6,218 nt of DNA from Deltaproteobacteria bacterium (lineage in GTDB: Bacteria; Desulfobacterota; DSM-4660; Desulfatiglandales; Desulfatiglandaceae), in the NCBI GenBank assembly GCA_011051075.1, contig DREN01000103.1, forward strand, positions 1 through 6,218, written 5' to 3'. The notes beneath the pieces are model-generated. The model searched no databases, was not told where the DNA came from, and saw only the letters and a list, made by a program, of their open reading frames with translations. The position numbers and the translations under genes were made by a program. Below are positions 1-6,054 of the stretch, one piece after another (within the stretch, counting starts at the first letter, position 1; each line of letters begins with the position of its first letter).

Positions 1-886
1 CGAGATGGTGGTAATGCCCCAGGCCGCTCATTTCAAGGGCGAAGAAGACTATGCCGTGGCATTTGCCACGCCCGTTGATGCCGAAGGCATTACCTTTGTA
101 TGCCAGTACACACCCTTCTCTGCTGAAAGGGATATGGCCGATGATCCGGAAGAGCTGGGCAACCCTCTCTACGGTCAGCGAGAGACCTCCATGGTGATCT
201 TTAAGGATGTCTTTATTCCCTGGGAAAGGGTATTCCATTGCGGAGAGTACCCCTATTCGGTGAAACTTGTGACCCGTTTTGCCAAGACCCATCGAATGAC
301 CTGCGGAGGAACCTGCAAAGTGGGCTTTATGAACCAGATCATCGGGGCCTCGAAACTGATCCAGGAGTACAAGGGGCTTGAAAAGGCCACTCACATAAAC
401 GAGCAGTTAATGGAAATGGTGGTCCTGAGAGAAACAGGACGGGCCTGCGGTATGGCTGCCGCGCAAAAAGGCGCAGAGGAGCCGGAAGGTTCCGGAGTAT
501 TTTTGCCTGATGAAATGATGGGCAATGTCTCCAAGCTGAATGTGTGTAACGCCTTCTGGCGGGTCATGGCCCTGGCCGGAGATATCGGCGGGGGATTGAT
601 AGTCACCCTGCCGTCCCTGAAAGAGCTGAAGAACCCCGAGGTAAAGGATTATGTGGAGGAGTTCTACAGTTTTGGCTCTGACGAACCCACGGAAAACATC
701 ATGAAGGTGCACAAACTTTTGCAGAACTGGACTGCCGGGCTTCATGGTGTGGGCACCTGGCACGGCGCAGGACCGGTCATGGCCCAGAAGATCATGCTGC
801 AGAGGGTGATCGACTACGATCATGACAAGGAGATCGTAAAACGTACCTTGAACATCAAGGATAAGGAAGATCAGCCGGCCGAATAG
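1..886 (+). CDS. HpaB/4-hydroxybutyryl-CoA dehydratase-family protein, diverged paralog (5' end missing)
   Basis: This is the C-terminal ~295 residues of a flavoprotein of the 4-hydroxyphenylacetate 3-hydroxylase (HpaB) / 4-hydroxybutyryl-CoA dehydratase (AbfD) superfamily. The frame is open to the left edge (codons in phase from base 2), so the ATG at base 5 is internal. By alignment to the complete paralog at 3525-4970, about 197 N-terminal residues lie outside the window, including the region expected to hold two of the cluster cysteines. Visible family blocks are EMVVMP, DVFIPWERVF, a TCGGTCKVG block, GGLIVTLPSL and HGAGPVMAQK. In true AbfD the [4Fe-4S] ligands His and Cys are separated by six residues in H-R-x-S-Y-G-G-C-K. 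Here His (290-292) and Cys (314-316) are separated by seven, and the Tyr position is Cys (302-304). The catalytic Glu of T-E-S-x-H-G-A-G is Gly (752-754). Family membership is secure. The reaction is not: a changed substrate or chemistry, or another HpaB-type activity, is possible. A UroD-type methyltransferase follows 173 bases downstream on the same strand. Confidence 0.88.
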   Translation, partial: EMVVMPQAAHFKGEEDYAVAFATPVDAEGITFVCQYTPFSAERDMADDPEELGNPLYGQRETSMVIFKDVFIPWERVFHCGEYPYSVKLVTRFAKTHRMTCGGTCKVGFMNQIIGASKLIQEYKGLEKATHINEQLMEMVVLRETGRACGMAAAQKGAEEPEGSGVFLPDEMMGNVSKLNVCNAFWRVMALAGDIGGGLIVTLPSLKELKNPEVKDYVEEFYSFGSDEPTENIMKVHKLLQNWTAGLHGVGTWHGAGPVMAQKIMLQRVIDYDHDKEIVKRTLNIKDKEDQPAE

Positions 887-903
887 GCCTTAACAAGGGG
901 TTT

Positions 904-960
904 TGCCGGCCCTGTAATCACCGTGATCCGCCCTGGAATCCGGGGGACGCAGGGCCGGCA
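904..960 (+). repeat. Perfect 10-bp inverted repeat after the HpaB-like gene
   Basis: TGCCGGCCCT at 904-913 is matched exactly by its reverse complement AGGGCCGGCA at 951-960, with 37 bases between. The stem is very GC-rich and sits 17 bases after the stop codon of the upstream gene, so the mRNA could fold here. No run of T follows the second arm (the next bases are GATCCCGTCC), so it is not a standard intrinsic terminator. It could protect a 3' end, attenuate read-through into the methyltransferase gene, or be a remnant of a dispersed repeat. Confidence 0.5.
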
Positions 961-976
961 GATCCCGTCCGTGGAC

Positions 977-994
977 CATGATGTTCTTATCATG
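977..994 (+). repeat. Small hairpin or palindromic site before the methyltransferase gene
   Basis: CATGAT at 977-982 and ATCATG at 989-994 form a perfect 6-bp inverted repeat around a 6-base centre (GTTCTT). It lies 65 bases upstream of the methyltransferase start codon. Its size would suit a dimeric regulator's operator or a short RNA hairpin. It is short enough to occur by chance, and I see no convincing promoter beside it. Confidence 0.25.
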
Positions 995-1046
995 AGAATC
1001 TTTCTCCGGGCGTGAACGAACTGAAAAGGGACATAAGGGGTCAGAG

Positions 1047-1051
1047 AGGAG
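1047..1051 (+). promoter_or_regulatory. Ribosome binding site that sets the methyltransferase start
   Basis: AGGAG at 1047-1051, within AGAGAGGAGAA, stands eight bases before the ATG at 1060. The in-frame GTG at 1012 has no comparable site and would add 16 residues unlike the family N-terminus, so the ATG at 1060 is preferred. Confidence 0.75.
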
Positions 1052-1059
1052 AATTGATC

Positions 1060-2103
1060 ATGGAGACCTTTACCGGAAAGCAGCGAGTTGCCGCGGCCTT
1101 TAAAAAGACGTTTACGGACCAGGATCCGGTCGTTGACCGGGTCCCCTCATATCCGTTCATGGGGCAGTGCAACGCCCAGCTCATAGGCGCATCCATAAGG
1201 GAGTTTCTGCTGGACCCGAAGGTGTTTGTTAAGGCCCAGGTGGCCGCCTATGAACGTTATAAACCCGATATTCTCCTCATGCAGTGGGACCTGCTCATGG
1301 ATGTGGAGGCCCTGGGCAATGAACTGAAGTTTCCCGAGGACAGCCTCTGTATCTCCACCAGACTGGCCCTGGAAGACAAGGGAAAGCTGAGCAGCCTTCA
1401 GCTTGCCGATCCCACAAGAGACGGACGCCTCCCCGGCTATCTGGAGGCCCTGGTTGAGACAAGAAAGATAATCACCGATACCGCTGTATCCCCGGTTATC
1501 GCCGGACCATGGACCATTGCCATCGGCCTGAGAGACGCCAACAACCTGCTCAAGGATTCCATGAAAGACCCTGATTATGTCCATGAGCTCATGGAGTTCT
1601 GTACGCGGCAGGCCATCAGATTCGGTGATGCCCTTGTTGATCTTAACATCGGCCCCAACTATTCAGAGGCCCCCGCCTCATGCAGTCTCATCTCTCCGAG
1701 GATATATCGTAAACTTATCTTCCCCTACCACAAGGAGATTGTGGATCATTTCAAGGAGAAAAAGGTGGGCGTAGGGCTTCATATCTGCGGATTCACGGAT
1801 CCTATCCTAAAAGACATGGTCGAGACCGGTGTAACCAATATCAGCGTTGACGCGCCTACAGACCTCGCAAAGGCCGCGGATGCGGCCAGGGGCAAGGCCG
1901 TACTCATAGGCAACGTGGATACCAACCTCTTTTTCTACGGCAGCAAAGAGGATATGAGACAGGCCATGAAGAAGTGCCTGGAGGCGGCTCCCAGGGACAG
2001 CGGCTATATCCTGGCCTCCGGTTGCGAGGTGCCTGGCGTTGCCCCTCCGGAAAAGATAGACTGGTTCATGGAACTGGCGGACGAGCTTGGCAGGTACGCT
2101 TGA
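1060..2103 (+). CDS. UroD-family (MtaA/MtbA/CmuA-type) zinc-dependent corrinoid methyltransferase
   Basis: This 347-residue protein has the uroporphyrinogen-decarboxylase fold used by cytoplasmic methyltransferases that move methyl groups between a corrinoid protein and a thiol or pterin acceptor (MtaA, MtbA and CmuA relatives). It carries the zinc signature of that branch: His-x-Cys-Gly in the GLHICGFTDPIL segment (His241, Cys243) and a third ligand, Cys322, in SGCEVPGVAPPEKI near the C-terminus. Haem-pathway HemE lacks this H-x-C...C set, so a methyltransferase is the better call. Other family blocks are ISPRIYRKLIFPYHKEI (about 210-227) and LIGNVDTN (about 286-293). Length fits the family. 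It lies 173 bases after an HpaB/AbfD-like gene on the same strand and may be cotranscribed. No corrinoid protein or substrate-specific MtaB-like partner is in the window, so donor and acceptor cannot be named. Its last 38 bases overlap the 3' end of the oppositely read RseC-like gene. Confidence 0.85.
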   Translation: METFTGKQRVAAAFKKTFTDQDPVVDRVPSYPFMGQCNAQLIGASIREFLLDPKVFVKAQVAAYERYKPDILLMQWDLLMDVEALGNELKFPEDSLCISTRLALEDKGKLSSLQLADPTRDGRLPGYLEALVETRKIITDTAVSPVIAGPWTIAIGLRDANNLLKDSMKDPDYVHELMEFCTRQAIRFGDALVDLNIGPNYSEAPASCSLISPRIYRKLIFPYHKEIVDHFKEKKVGVGLHICGFTDPILKDMVETGVTNISVDAPTDLAKAADAARGKAVLIGNVDTNLFFYGSKEDMRQAMKKCLEAAPRDSGYILASGCEVPGVAPPEKIDWFMELADELGRYA

Positions 2104-2542
2104 CCTGATCCGATTTTAGGATGCGGTCTATGAAGGGGAGTCCATGGTTCCCGCGGCTCTGCTGGAGCATGATGCCCGTGACAATCCCTGTGAGAAGGCC
2201 CGTCATAACAGGAAGGATCATGCCCATGGGATTCCCGGCCGCGGTCTGACCCAGGACCATACCTGTTGCAAGGCCCGCTGACAGCCCGACAAGGGGGACT
2301 CCAACCAGGTTGCGGACGCTCCTTCTCCGTGCCCCTGGATTATGGGCCAGGGAAACCCGGTCTCCCACGAGGGCACCCGCCGTATTCAAGACCTCCACCG
2401 TTATCCTGGCGGTACACTCCGAGCAGTGATCGCATACCTTTGCCCCGGGCGCATCCGGGATGCCGGGCTGATCGGTGTATATGATCACCTCAGCCCTCCC
2501 GTCTTTCAGGAGACAGGTTACAAGACCTTCTGATGAGGGCAA
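2066..2542 (-). CDS. RseC/MucC-like small membrane protein (SoxR-reducing system family)
   Basis: This 158-residue protein has the RseC/MucC layout: a soluble N-terminal domain with a cysteine cluster, then two membrane helices and a short polar tail. E. coli RseC is almost the same length and is tied to sigma-E control and SoxR reduction. The cysteine motif is compact, C-D-H-C-S-E-C at residues 37-43. A VGDRVSL block (59-65) before the membrane region is typical of the family. Predicted helices span about 78-98 and 105-126, and both are glycine zippers (Gly86/90/94/98 and Gly115/119/123). The start is a TTG at 2542-2540: an in-frame TAA lies directly before it, a purine-rich AAGGGG stretch precedes it, and no later start keeps the family N-terminus. 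It lies 94 bases after the DUF169 gene and is probably last in the operon. A role in redox signalling or electron transfer to a reductase is inferred from the family only. Confidence 0.75.
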   Translation of the reverse strand: MPSSEGLVTCLLKDGRAEVIIYTDQPGIPDAPGAKVCDHCSECTARITVEVLNTAGALVGDRVSLAHNPGARRRSVRNLVGVPLVGLSAGLATGMVLGQTAAGNPMGMILPVMTGLLTGIVTGIMLQQSRGNHGLPFIDRILKSDQVKRTCQARPPVP

Positions 2543-2546
2543 TTAT

Positions 2547-2554
2547 CCCCCCTT
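2547..2554 (-). promoter_or_regulatory. Ribosome binding site for the TTG start of the RseC-like gene
   Basis: On the - strand AAGGGGGG (2554-2547) lies just upstream of TTG 2542, with the best AAGGGG register about six bases away. It is less canonical than the AGGAGG sites of the other genes. Together with the TTG codon this suggests a lower translation rate for the last gene of the operon. Confidence 0.45.
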
Positions 2555-2636
2555 TCACGGGCCGGGTTTTTAGGCCATTTAGGGCCCTGATACTGAACAT
2601 TGAGGCGGCTGATCATTGTGGTTCAGAGGTTCGGGC

Positions 2637-3428
2637 TCATTGAAGCCCTAATTTCGCGGCCAGTTCTTGGTAATGCGTGGGGAATTCCGGCTGAAAGTTC
2701 TGATAAAAGGTTATGGGGTAACGGGCCCCGATCTTTTTGCCCGCCTCCTTCAGACCCCTTATGAGAGGGTCAAGGAAGGCCAGGGGAAGGGCAAGGATCA
2801 TCTCATCATCCGCGGTCATGGAAAAGATACGGTCTCCGGGCCCTGGGAGCACCACCCTCGGTCTCTCAGATACCATGGGGCGGATCAGGTACTCGGGGCA
2901 CTCCACTTTTCCCCCAAAGATCCCCTTGATCTTCTCTTCCGTGTCGAACGTGGCGGCCTGGACAAGACGGGAGATCTGGCCCGGATTTCCGTAAAGCACC
3001 ACGGTATCCGGTTCCAGGGGTATCTTGTGAAGGGGGCTTATGAGAAGGGCCTCATATCTCCCGTTATCCAGAAAGCACATCTGGCCCACCTCGCTGGCGG
3101 TCTTCTCAACACTGCTCTTATAGTTTGAGGTGAAAAAGGCATCGGCCATATCTTTCTCAGGGTCCGGAGACCCGGTCAGACCAAGGGCGAGGGCTGAAAG
3201 GGGGCAGATGAGGTCTTCTGAGGTTATCCCCATCTGCCAGCCGTAGGTCCGGGCCATGGTCATGGCCTGGCACGTGGTGATCTTCTTCTTGAGAAACAGG
3301 GCGGGCCTGCGGCTCTTTTCAGGGAGGGCGTCTTTTTCTTCCAGAAATTTTACCCCCACGGGAAAGGTCTTGAGCCTCAGGTCGTTGTAGATGAATTGAG
3401 ATTGTTCTGCCAGTTGAGCAGTATCCAT
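2637..3428 (-). CDS. DUF169 family protein
   Basis: This 263-residue protein matches the DUF169 family, which is common in anaerobes and archaea and has no settled biochemical role. Family blocks are visible in order: LRLKTFPVGVKFL (17-29), a C-Q-A-M-x-M-A-R-x-Y-G-W segment with Cys53, I-C-P-L-S-A-L-A-L-G with Cys75, an LYGNPGQISRLVQA segment in the middle, VVLPGPGDRIFSM, and a C-terminal region ending near FPTHYQEL. No signal peptide or membrane helix is seen, so it should be cytoplasmic. The two conserved N-terminal cysteines could bind a metal or act in redox chemistry, but this is inference. The start is the ATG at 3428, with AGGAGG seven bases upstream; the frame continues upstream to 3494 but that extension has no family resemblance. 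It lies 96 bases after the AbfD-like gene and 94 before the RseC-like gene, all on the same strand, so it is probably part of one operon. Confidence 0.85.
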   Translation of the reverse strand: MDTAQLAEQSQFIYNDLRLKTFPVGVKFLEEKDALPEKSRRPALFLKKKITTCQAMTMARTYGWQMGITSEDLICPLSALALGLTGSPDPEKDMADAFFTSNYKSSVEKTASEVGQMCFLDNGRYEALLISPLHKIPLEPDTVVLYGNPGQISRLVQAATFDTEEKIKGIFGGKVECPEYLIRPMVSERPRVVLPGPGDRIFSMTADDEMILALPLAFLDPLIRGLKEAGKKIGARYPITFYQNFQPEFPTHYQELAAKLGLQ

Positions 3429-3435
3429 TGATATT

Positions 3436-3441
3436 CCTCCT
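3436..3441 (-). promoter_or_regulatory. Ribosome binding site that sets the DUF169 start
   Basis: A perfect AGGAGG (CCTCCT on the + strand) lies seven bases before the ATG at 3428. This decides the start against the longer reading from 3494. Confidence 0.8.
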
Positions 3442-3524
3442 GATATTTTGGGTTTCCGGTACGGGCAGGTCCGAACCGGTCGGATTTGCAACAAAGTCCC
3501 CTGCGGTTCTCCAAAGGGATGGGT

Positions 3525-4970
3525 TCAGATCCCGCACAACCTGTAGGCGCAGGTCTTGGCGGATTCAACGTCGGCCAGTCGGGTAATCATGATCTTCTGT
3601 GCCTGGGGAGAGCCTGCGCCGTGGATCGATTCGGTCAGGTATGACACGGCTCCTGTTCCCAGGGTGATGTTTTCAATGAGCCGTAGTATCCGCAGGCGCT
3701 TTTCACTGTTCTCCCCCTTTCTGCCGGTCAGATACTTCCGGATATAGTGCCCGATTTCAGGGTTATCCAGATCACCGAGGGACGGCATGGTAACCAGAAT
3801 GCCGCCGGTTATATCCTGGGCCAGGCGGGAAATCTCAAAGGGAAACCGTGTGATGTTGAGTTTGCACACATTGGCCAGGAGCGGATCCACTGCAAAGGCC
3901 CCGCTTGGGGTGGCATAACCCCTGCCCGCGCTGGCCAGGGCCCCCGCGTGCAGGGTCTCGTTCAGGTGGATCATCTCGGCTATCTTGTCCCTGACGTGGG
4001 AGCTTTTTTCCGTTCCCTGGATCTCTGCTATGGCGGCAGTGGCGCCGATGAGGACATCGCCCACCCCCACCTTGCATCCCCCGTAACTTGCCCTGTGATG
4101 GGCCGCGAATAGCTCAACGAGCCTCCCTGCCATTTGGTACTCGCCCTTCATGAACACCCTTTCCTCGGGCACAAACACGTCTTCAAAGGTCACCATGGCC
4201 TCGCAGCCACCGTAGTAGAGGTTCCCCACGTCCGGCCTGCCCTCTTCAAGTCGTCTTGTGTCGGAGGGCTGCCGGCCGTAGATGAAGGTGACTCCCCTGG
4301 TATCTGCCGGCACGGCAAAGGAGACGGCGTAGGCCCGGTCTTCCTCCCTGAGGGCCCTTGTGGGCACCACCAAAAGTTCGTGGGAGTTAACCGCGCCGGT
4401 AATGTGGAGCTTTGCGCCGCGGATCACAACACCTCCCTTTTTTTCTTCAACAATCCGCAGGTACTGGTCAGGATCTTCCTGGCTTGAAGGCGGCAGGCTC
4501 CGGTCCCCCTTGGTGTCTGTCATGCATGCGGCCGGTACCAGATCGTTTGACTGTATATACTTCATGAAATCAACGAATCTGTCGTGGTACCGGGTGCCCA
4601 GTTCCCGGTCCAGATCGTGGGTGATGGCGTATACCGTATTCATGCAGTCCAGGCCGGCGCAGCGCTGGAAACAGCAGGCTGTCTTCCTCCCCATCTCCCT
4701 CAGCATGAGGATCTTTTTTATGAGGTCTTCCACATCCTGCTGAATATGGGTAAAGCGGTTTATGGTTTCCCCTGTCAGGTGAGACCGGGCCGTGAACAGG
4801 TGCTTCATATCCTCCTGTGCGGCCTGTTCATAGGTCTCGGCCAGTGCCTGGGCAGGGGGCCGTGAGATGGGATGATCCGGGACGCTTTCAACCCTTTCAC
4901 CCTGGATAAAGACCCTGTTATCAAGCCTTCCTATGCTGGTCAGATACGCATCTCTGGTCATCAAGGTCAT
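3525..4970 (-). CDS. abfD: 4-hydroxybutyryl-CoA dehydratase / vinylacetyl-CoA isomerase-like radical flavoprotein
   Basis: This complete 481-residue protein resembles 4-hydroxybutyryl-CoA dehydratase, a FAD and [4Fe-4S] enzyme that converts 4-hydroxybutyryl-CoA to crotonyl-CoA through ketyl radicals and isomerises vinylacetyl-CoA. Compared with my recollection of the Clostridium aminobutyricum enzyme (ligands Cys99, Cys103, His292, Cys299), the cluster set is intact: Cys100 and Cys104 in C-F-Q-R-C, and His292 and Cys299 in H-R-A-S-Y-G-G-C-K. Tyr296 and Lys300 are present, as are Glu257, Thr191 (in the HITGAVNSHE block) and Glu447 in T-E-S-I-H-G-A-G-S-P-Q-A-Q, the counterpart of Glu455. Length fits the family. 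The ATG at 4970 has GGAGG five bases upstream and is preferred to the ATG nine bases downstream. It begins 18 bases after the nitrilase stop, so the two are surely cotranscribed. The natural substrate is less certain than the chemistry, because Desulfobacterota carry several paralogs and no 4-hydroxybutyrate genes are visible here. Confidence 0.85.
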   Translation of the reverse strand: MTLMTRDAYLTSIGRLDNRVFIQGERVESVPDHPISRPPAQALAETYEQAAQEDMKHLFTARSHLTGETINRFTHIQQDVEDLIKKILMLREMGRKTACCFQRCAGLDCMNTVYAITHDLDRELGTRYHDRFVDFMKYIQSNDLVPAACMTDTKGDRSLPPSSQEDPDQYLRIVEEKKGGVVIRGAKLHITGAVNSHELLVVPTRALREEDRAYAVSFAVPADTRGVTFIYGRQPSDTRRLEEGRPDVGNLYYGGCEAMVTFEDVFVPEERVFMKGEYQMAGRLVELFAAHHRASYGGCKVGVGDVLIGATAAIAEIQGTEKSSHVRDKIAEMIHLNETLHAGALASAGRGYATPSGAFAVDPLLANVCKLNITRFPFEISRLAQDITGGILVTMPSLGDLDNPEIGHYIRKYLTGRKGENSEKRLRILRLIENITLGTGAVSYLTESIHGAGSPQAQKIMITRLADVESAKTCAYRLCGI

Positions 4971-4988
4971 TGTTTCCTCCCTGTTTCC

Positions 4989-6005
4989 CTAAGTTTCCTC
5001 TTCCTTTGATCCGTGATTCTCCCTATTGTCTTCAGGCCCTTCCGGCATTTCCCTGAGATCCGGGGTCATGTTTTCCTCAACAGGCCGCCCGGAACGATCT
5101 ATCCAGAGCCTCAGGATGTCCGGTCTGGAGTAATGACCAACGGTATCAAGGACGTTTTTCTGCCTGATAATGGCCTTCAGGTCGATCTCTGCAACGGCCA
5201 TGCCCTCGCCTTCGGGAAGGGGACCGGCTAAATAGAGACCGTAGGGGGCCACGATCCCCGTGCAGATCCCGCCTTCTATATATTTTTCAAGGGAGGCGTC
5301 CGAAGAAACTATCTCGGCCCTCTGTTTATGGTCCAGCCATCCGGTGGAGTTTACTACAAAGGCCCCCGATTCCATGGCATGATGGCGTATGGCCGCGTCG
5401 ATCTGCTGTGACATGGAATCACCGGCAAAGGCGCCAGGAAAATGGGAGCAGTGTATCTCTTCGGCCTGGGTCATGAGGGCGTACCGTGCAAGGGGCATGT
5501 AATGCTCCCAGCAGATCAGGGCGCCTAACCGGCCAAGGGAGGTGTCAAAAACCCTGAGACCGCTCCCGTCCCCCCAGCCCCAGACCATCCGCTCATGGAA
5601 GGTGGGCATGATCTTCCGCCTCTTTCCAAGGAGGGTGCCGTCGGCATCAAAGATGAGCTGGGTGTTGTACAGGCTTCCCCCCTCCCTTTCGTTCACACCA
5701 AGGACCACCACGGTGCCGGCATCCCTCGCGGCCTTTCCCACTGCCTCGGTGACCGGGCCCGGGACCTCCACGGCCTGTTCATAAAGCCTGCCGTGAAGCT
5801 CCGAGATAACCGCCGGTGGCTTTACCCAGGCGAAGTAGGGGTAGTTGGGAACAAAGGTCTCGGGAAACACGGCCAGCCTGATTCCCTCCTCACCGCATTT
5901 TTCAATGTAGTTCAGTACCTTTTCCGTGCTCCCGTCACGGTCAAAGAGTACCGGCGAAAGCTGTACGGCCGCGGCCCTGAAGGTCATGTTTTTCCTGCCC
6001 GCCAT
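4989..6005 (-). CDS. Nitrilase (Nit6803-like, carbon-nitrogen hydrolase superfamily)
   Basis: This 338-residue cytoplasmic enzyme should hydrolyse a nitrile to a carboxylic acid and ammonia. The catalytic triad is complete: Glu49 in FPETFVPNYPYF, Lys131 in RRKIMPTFHERMVWG and Cys165 in LICWEHYMPLARYAL, with the extra conserved Glu138. These fall a constant four residues before the Glu53/Lys135/Cys169 that I recall for Synechocystis Nit6803. The stretches EEIHC...FPG, IRHHAMESGAFV and NSTGW also recall that enzyme, which prefers aliphatic nitriles. The C-terminal ~30 residues are acidic and low in complexity. The ATG at 6005 is chosen because AAGGAGGAGGT lies directly upstream and a strong promoter lies at 6055-6083; a start at 6083 would fall in the -35 box. 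It is first in a probable operon, 18 bases before the AbfD-like gene. The substrate is unknown; other superfamily reactions are less likely given the HERMVWG and CWEHYMP motifs. Confidence 0.9.
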   Translation of the reverse strand: MAGRKNMTFRAAAVQLSPVLFDRDGSTEKVLNYIEKCGEEGIRLAVFPETFVPNYPYFAWVKPPAVISELHGRLYEQAVEVPGPVTEAVGKAARDAGTVVVLGVNEREGGSLYNTQLIFDADGTLLGKRRKIMPTFHERMVWGWGDGSGLRVFDTSLGRLGALICWEHYMPLARYALMTQAEEIHCSHFPGAFAGDSMSQQIDAAIRHHAMESGAFVVNSTGWLDHKQRAEIVSSDASLEKYIEGGICTGIVAPYGLYLAGPLPEGEGMAVAEIDLKAIIRQKNVLDTVGHYSRPDILRLWIDRSGRPVEENMTPDLREMPEGPEDNRENHGSKEEET

Positions 6006-6009
6006 CCTT

Positions 6010-6020
6010 ACCTCCTCCTT
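6010..6020 (-). promoter_or_regulatory. Strong double ribosome binding site for the nitrilase
   Basis: On the - strand AAGGAGGAGGT contains two overlapping Shine-Dalgarno registers. The AGGAGG at 6019-6014 lies eight bases before the ATG at 6005. It fixes the start and predicts strong translation. Confidence 0.8.
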
Positions 6021-6054
6021 TTCGAAGAACGTGCATGTTTCGAGATTAACACCC

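Noticed and set aside
407..823. 138-residue open frame on the - strand opposite the HpaB-like gene
   Set aside because: It lies wholly within a strongly supported gene, is His-rich in the manner of antisense readings, and matches no family.
904..970. Intrinsic terminator after the HpaB-like gene
   Set aside because: The stem is good but the loop is 37 bases long and no T-run follows, so it is listed only as an inverted repeat.
1012..1059. Upstream GTG start for the methyltransferase (16 extra residues)
   Set aside because: No ribosome binding site before it and no family similarity in the extension, while ATG 1060 has AGGAG at eight bases.
2545..2640. Short reading of about 32 codons on the - strand between the DUF169 and RseC-like genes
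   Set aside because: Its ATG has no ribosome binding site and the product resembles nothing; the gap looks like an ordinary leader.
3429..3494. Longer DUF169 reading from 3494 (22 extra residues)
   Set aside because: The extension is Arg/Lys/Pro-rich without family similarity, and AGGAGG precedes the ATG at 3428.
3465..3545. T-arm-like sequence GGGTTCAGATCCC (3521-3533) near the end of the AbfD-like gene, possible tRNA
   Set aside because: No matching acceptor stem or anticodon arm at tRNA spacing on either strand, and the sequence overlaps the 3' end of a well-supported gene.
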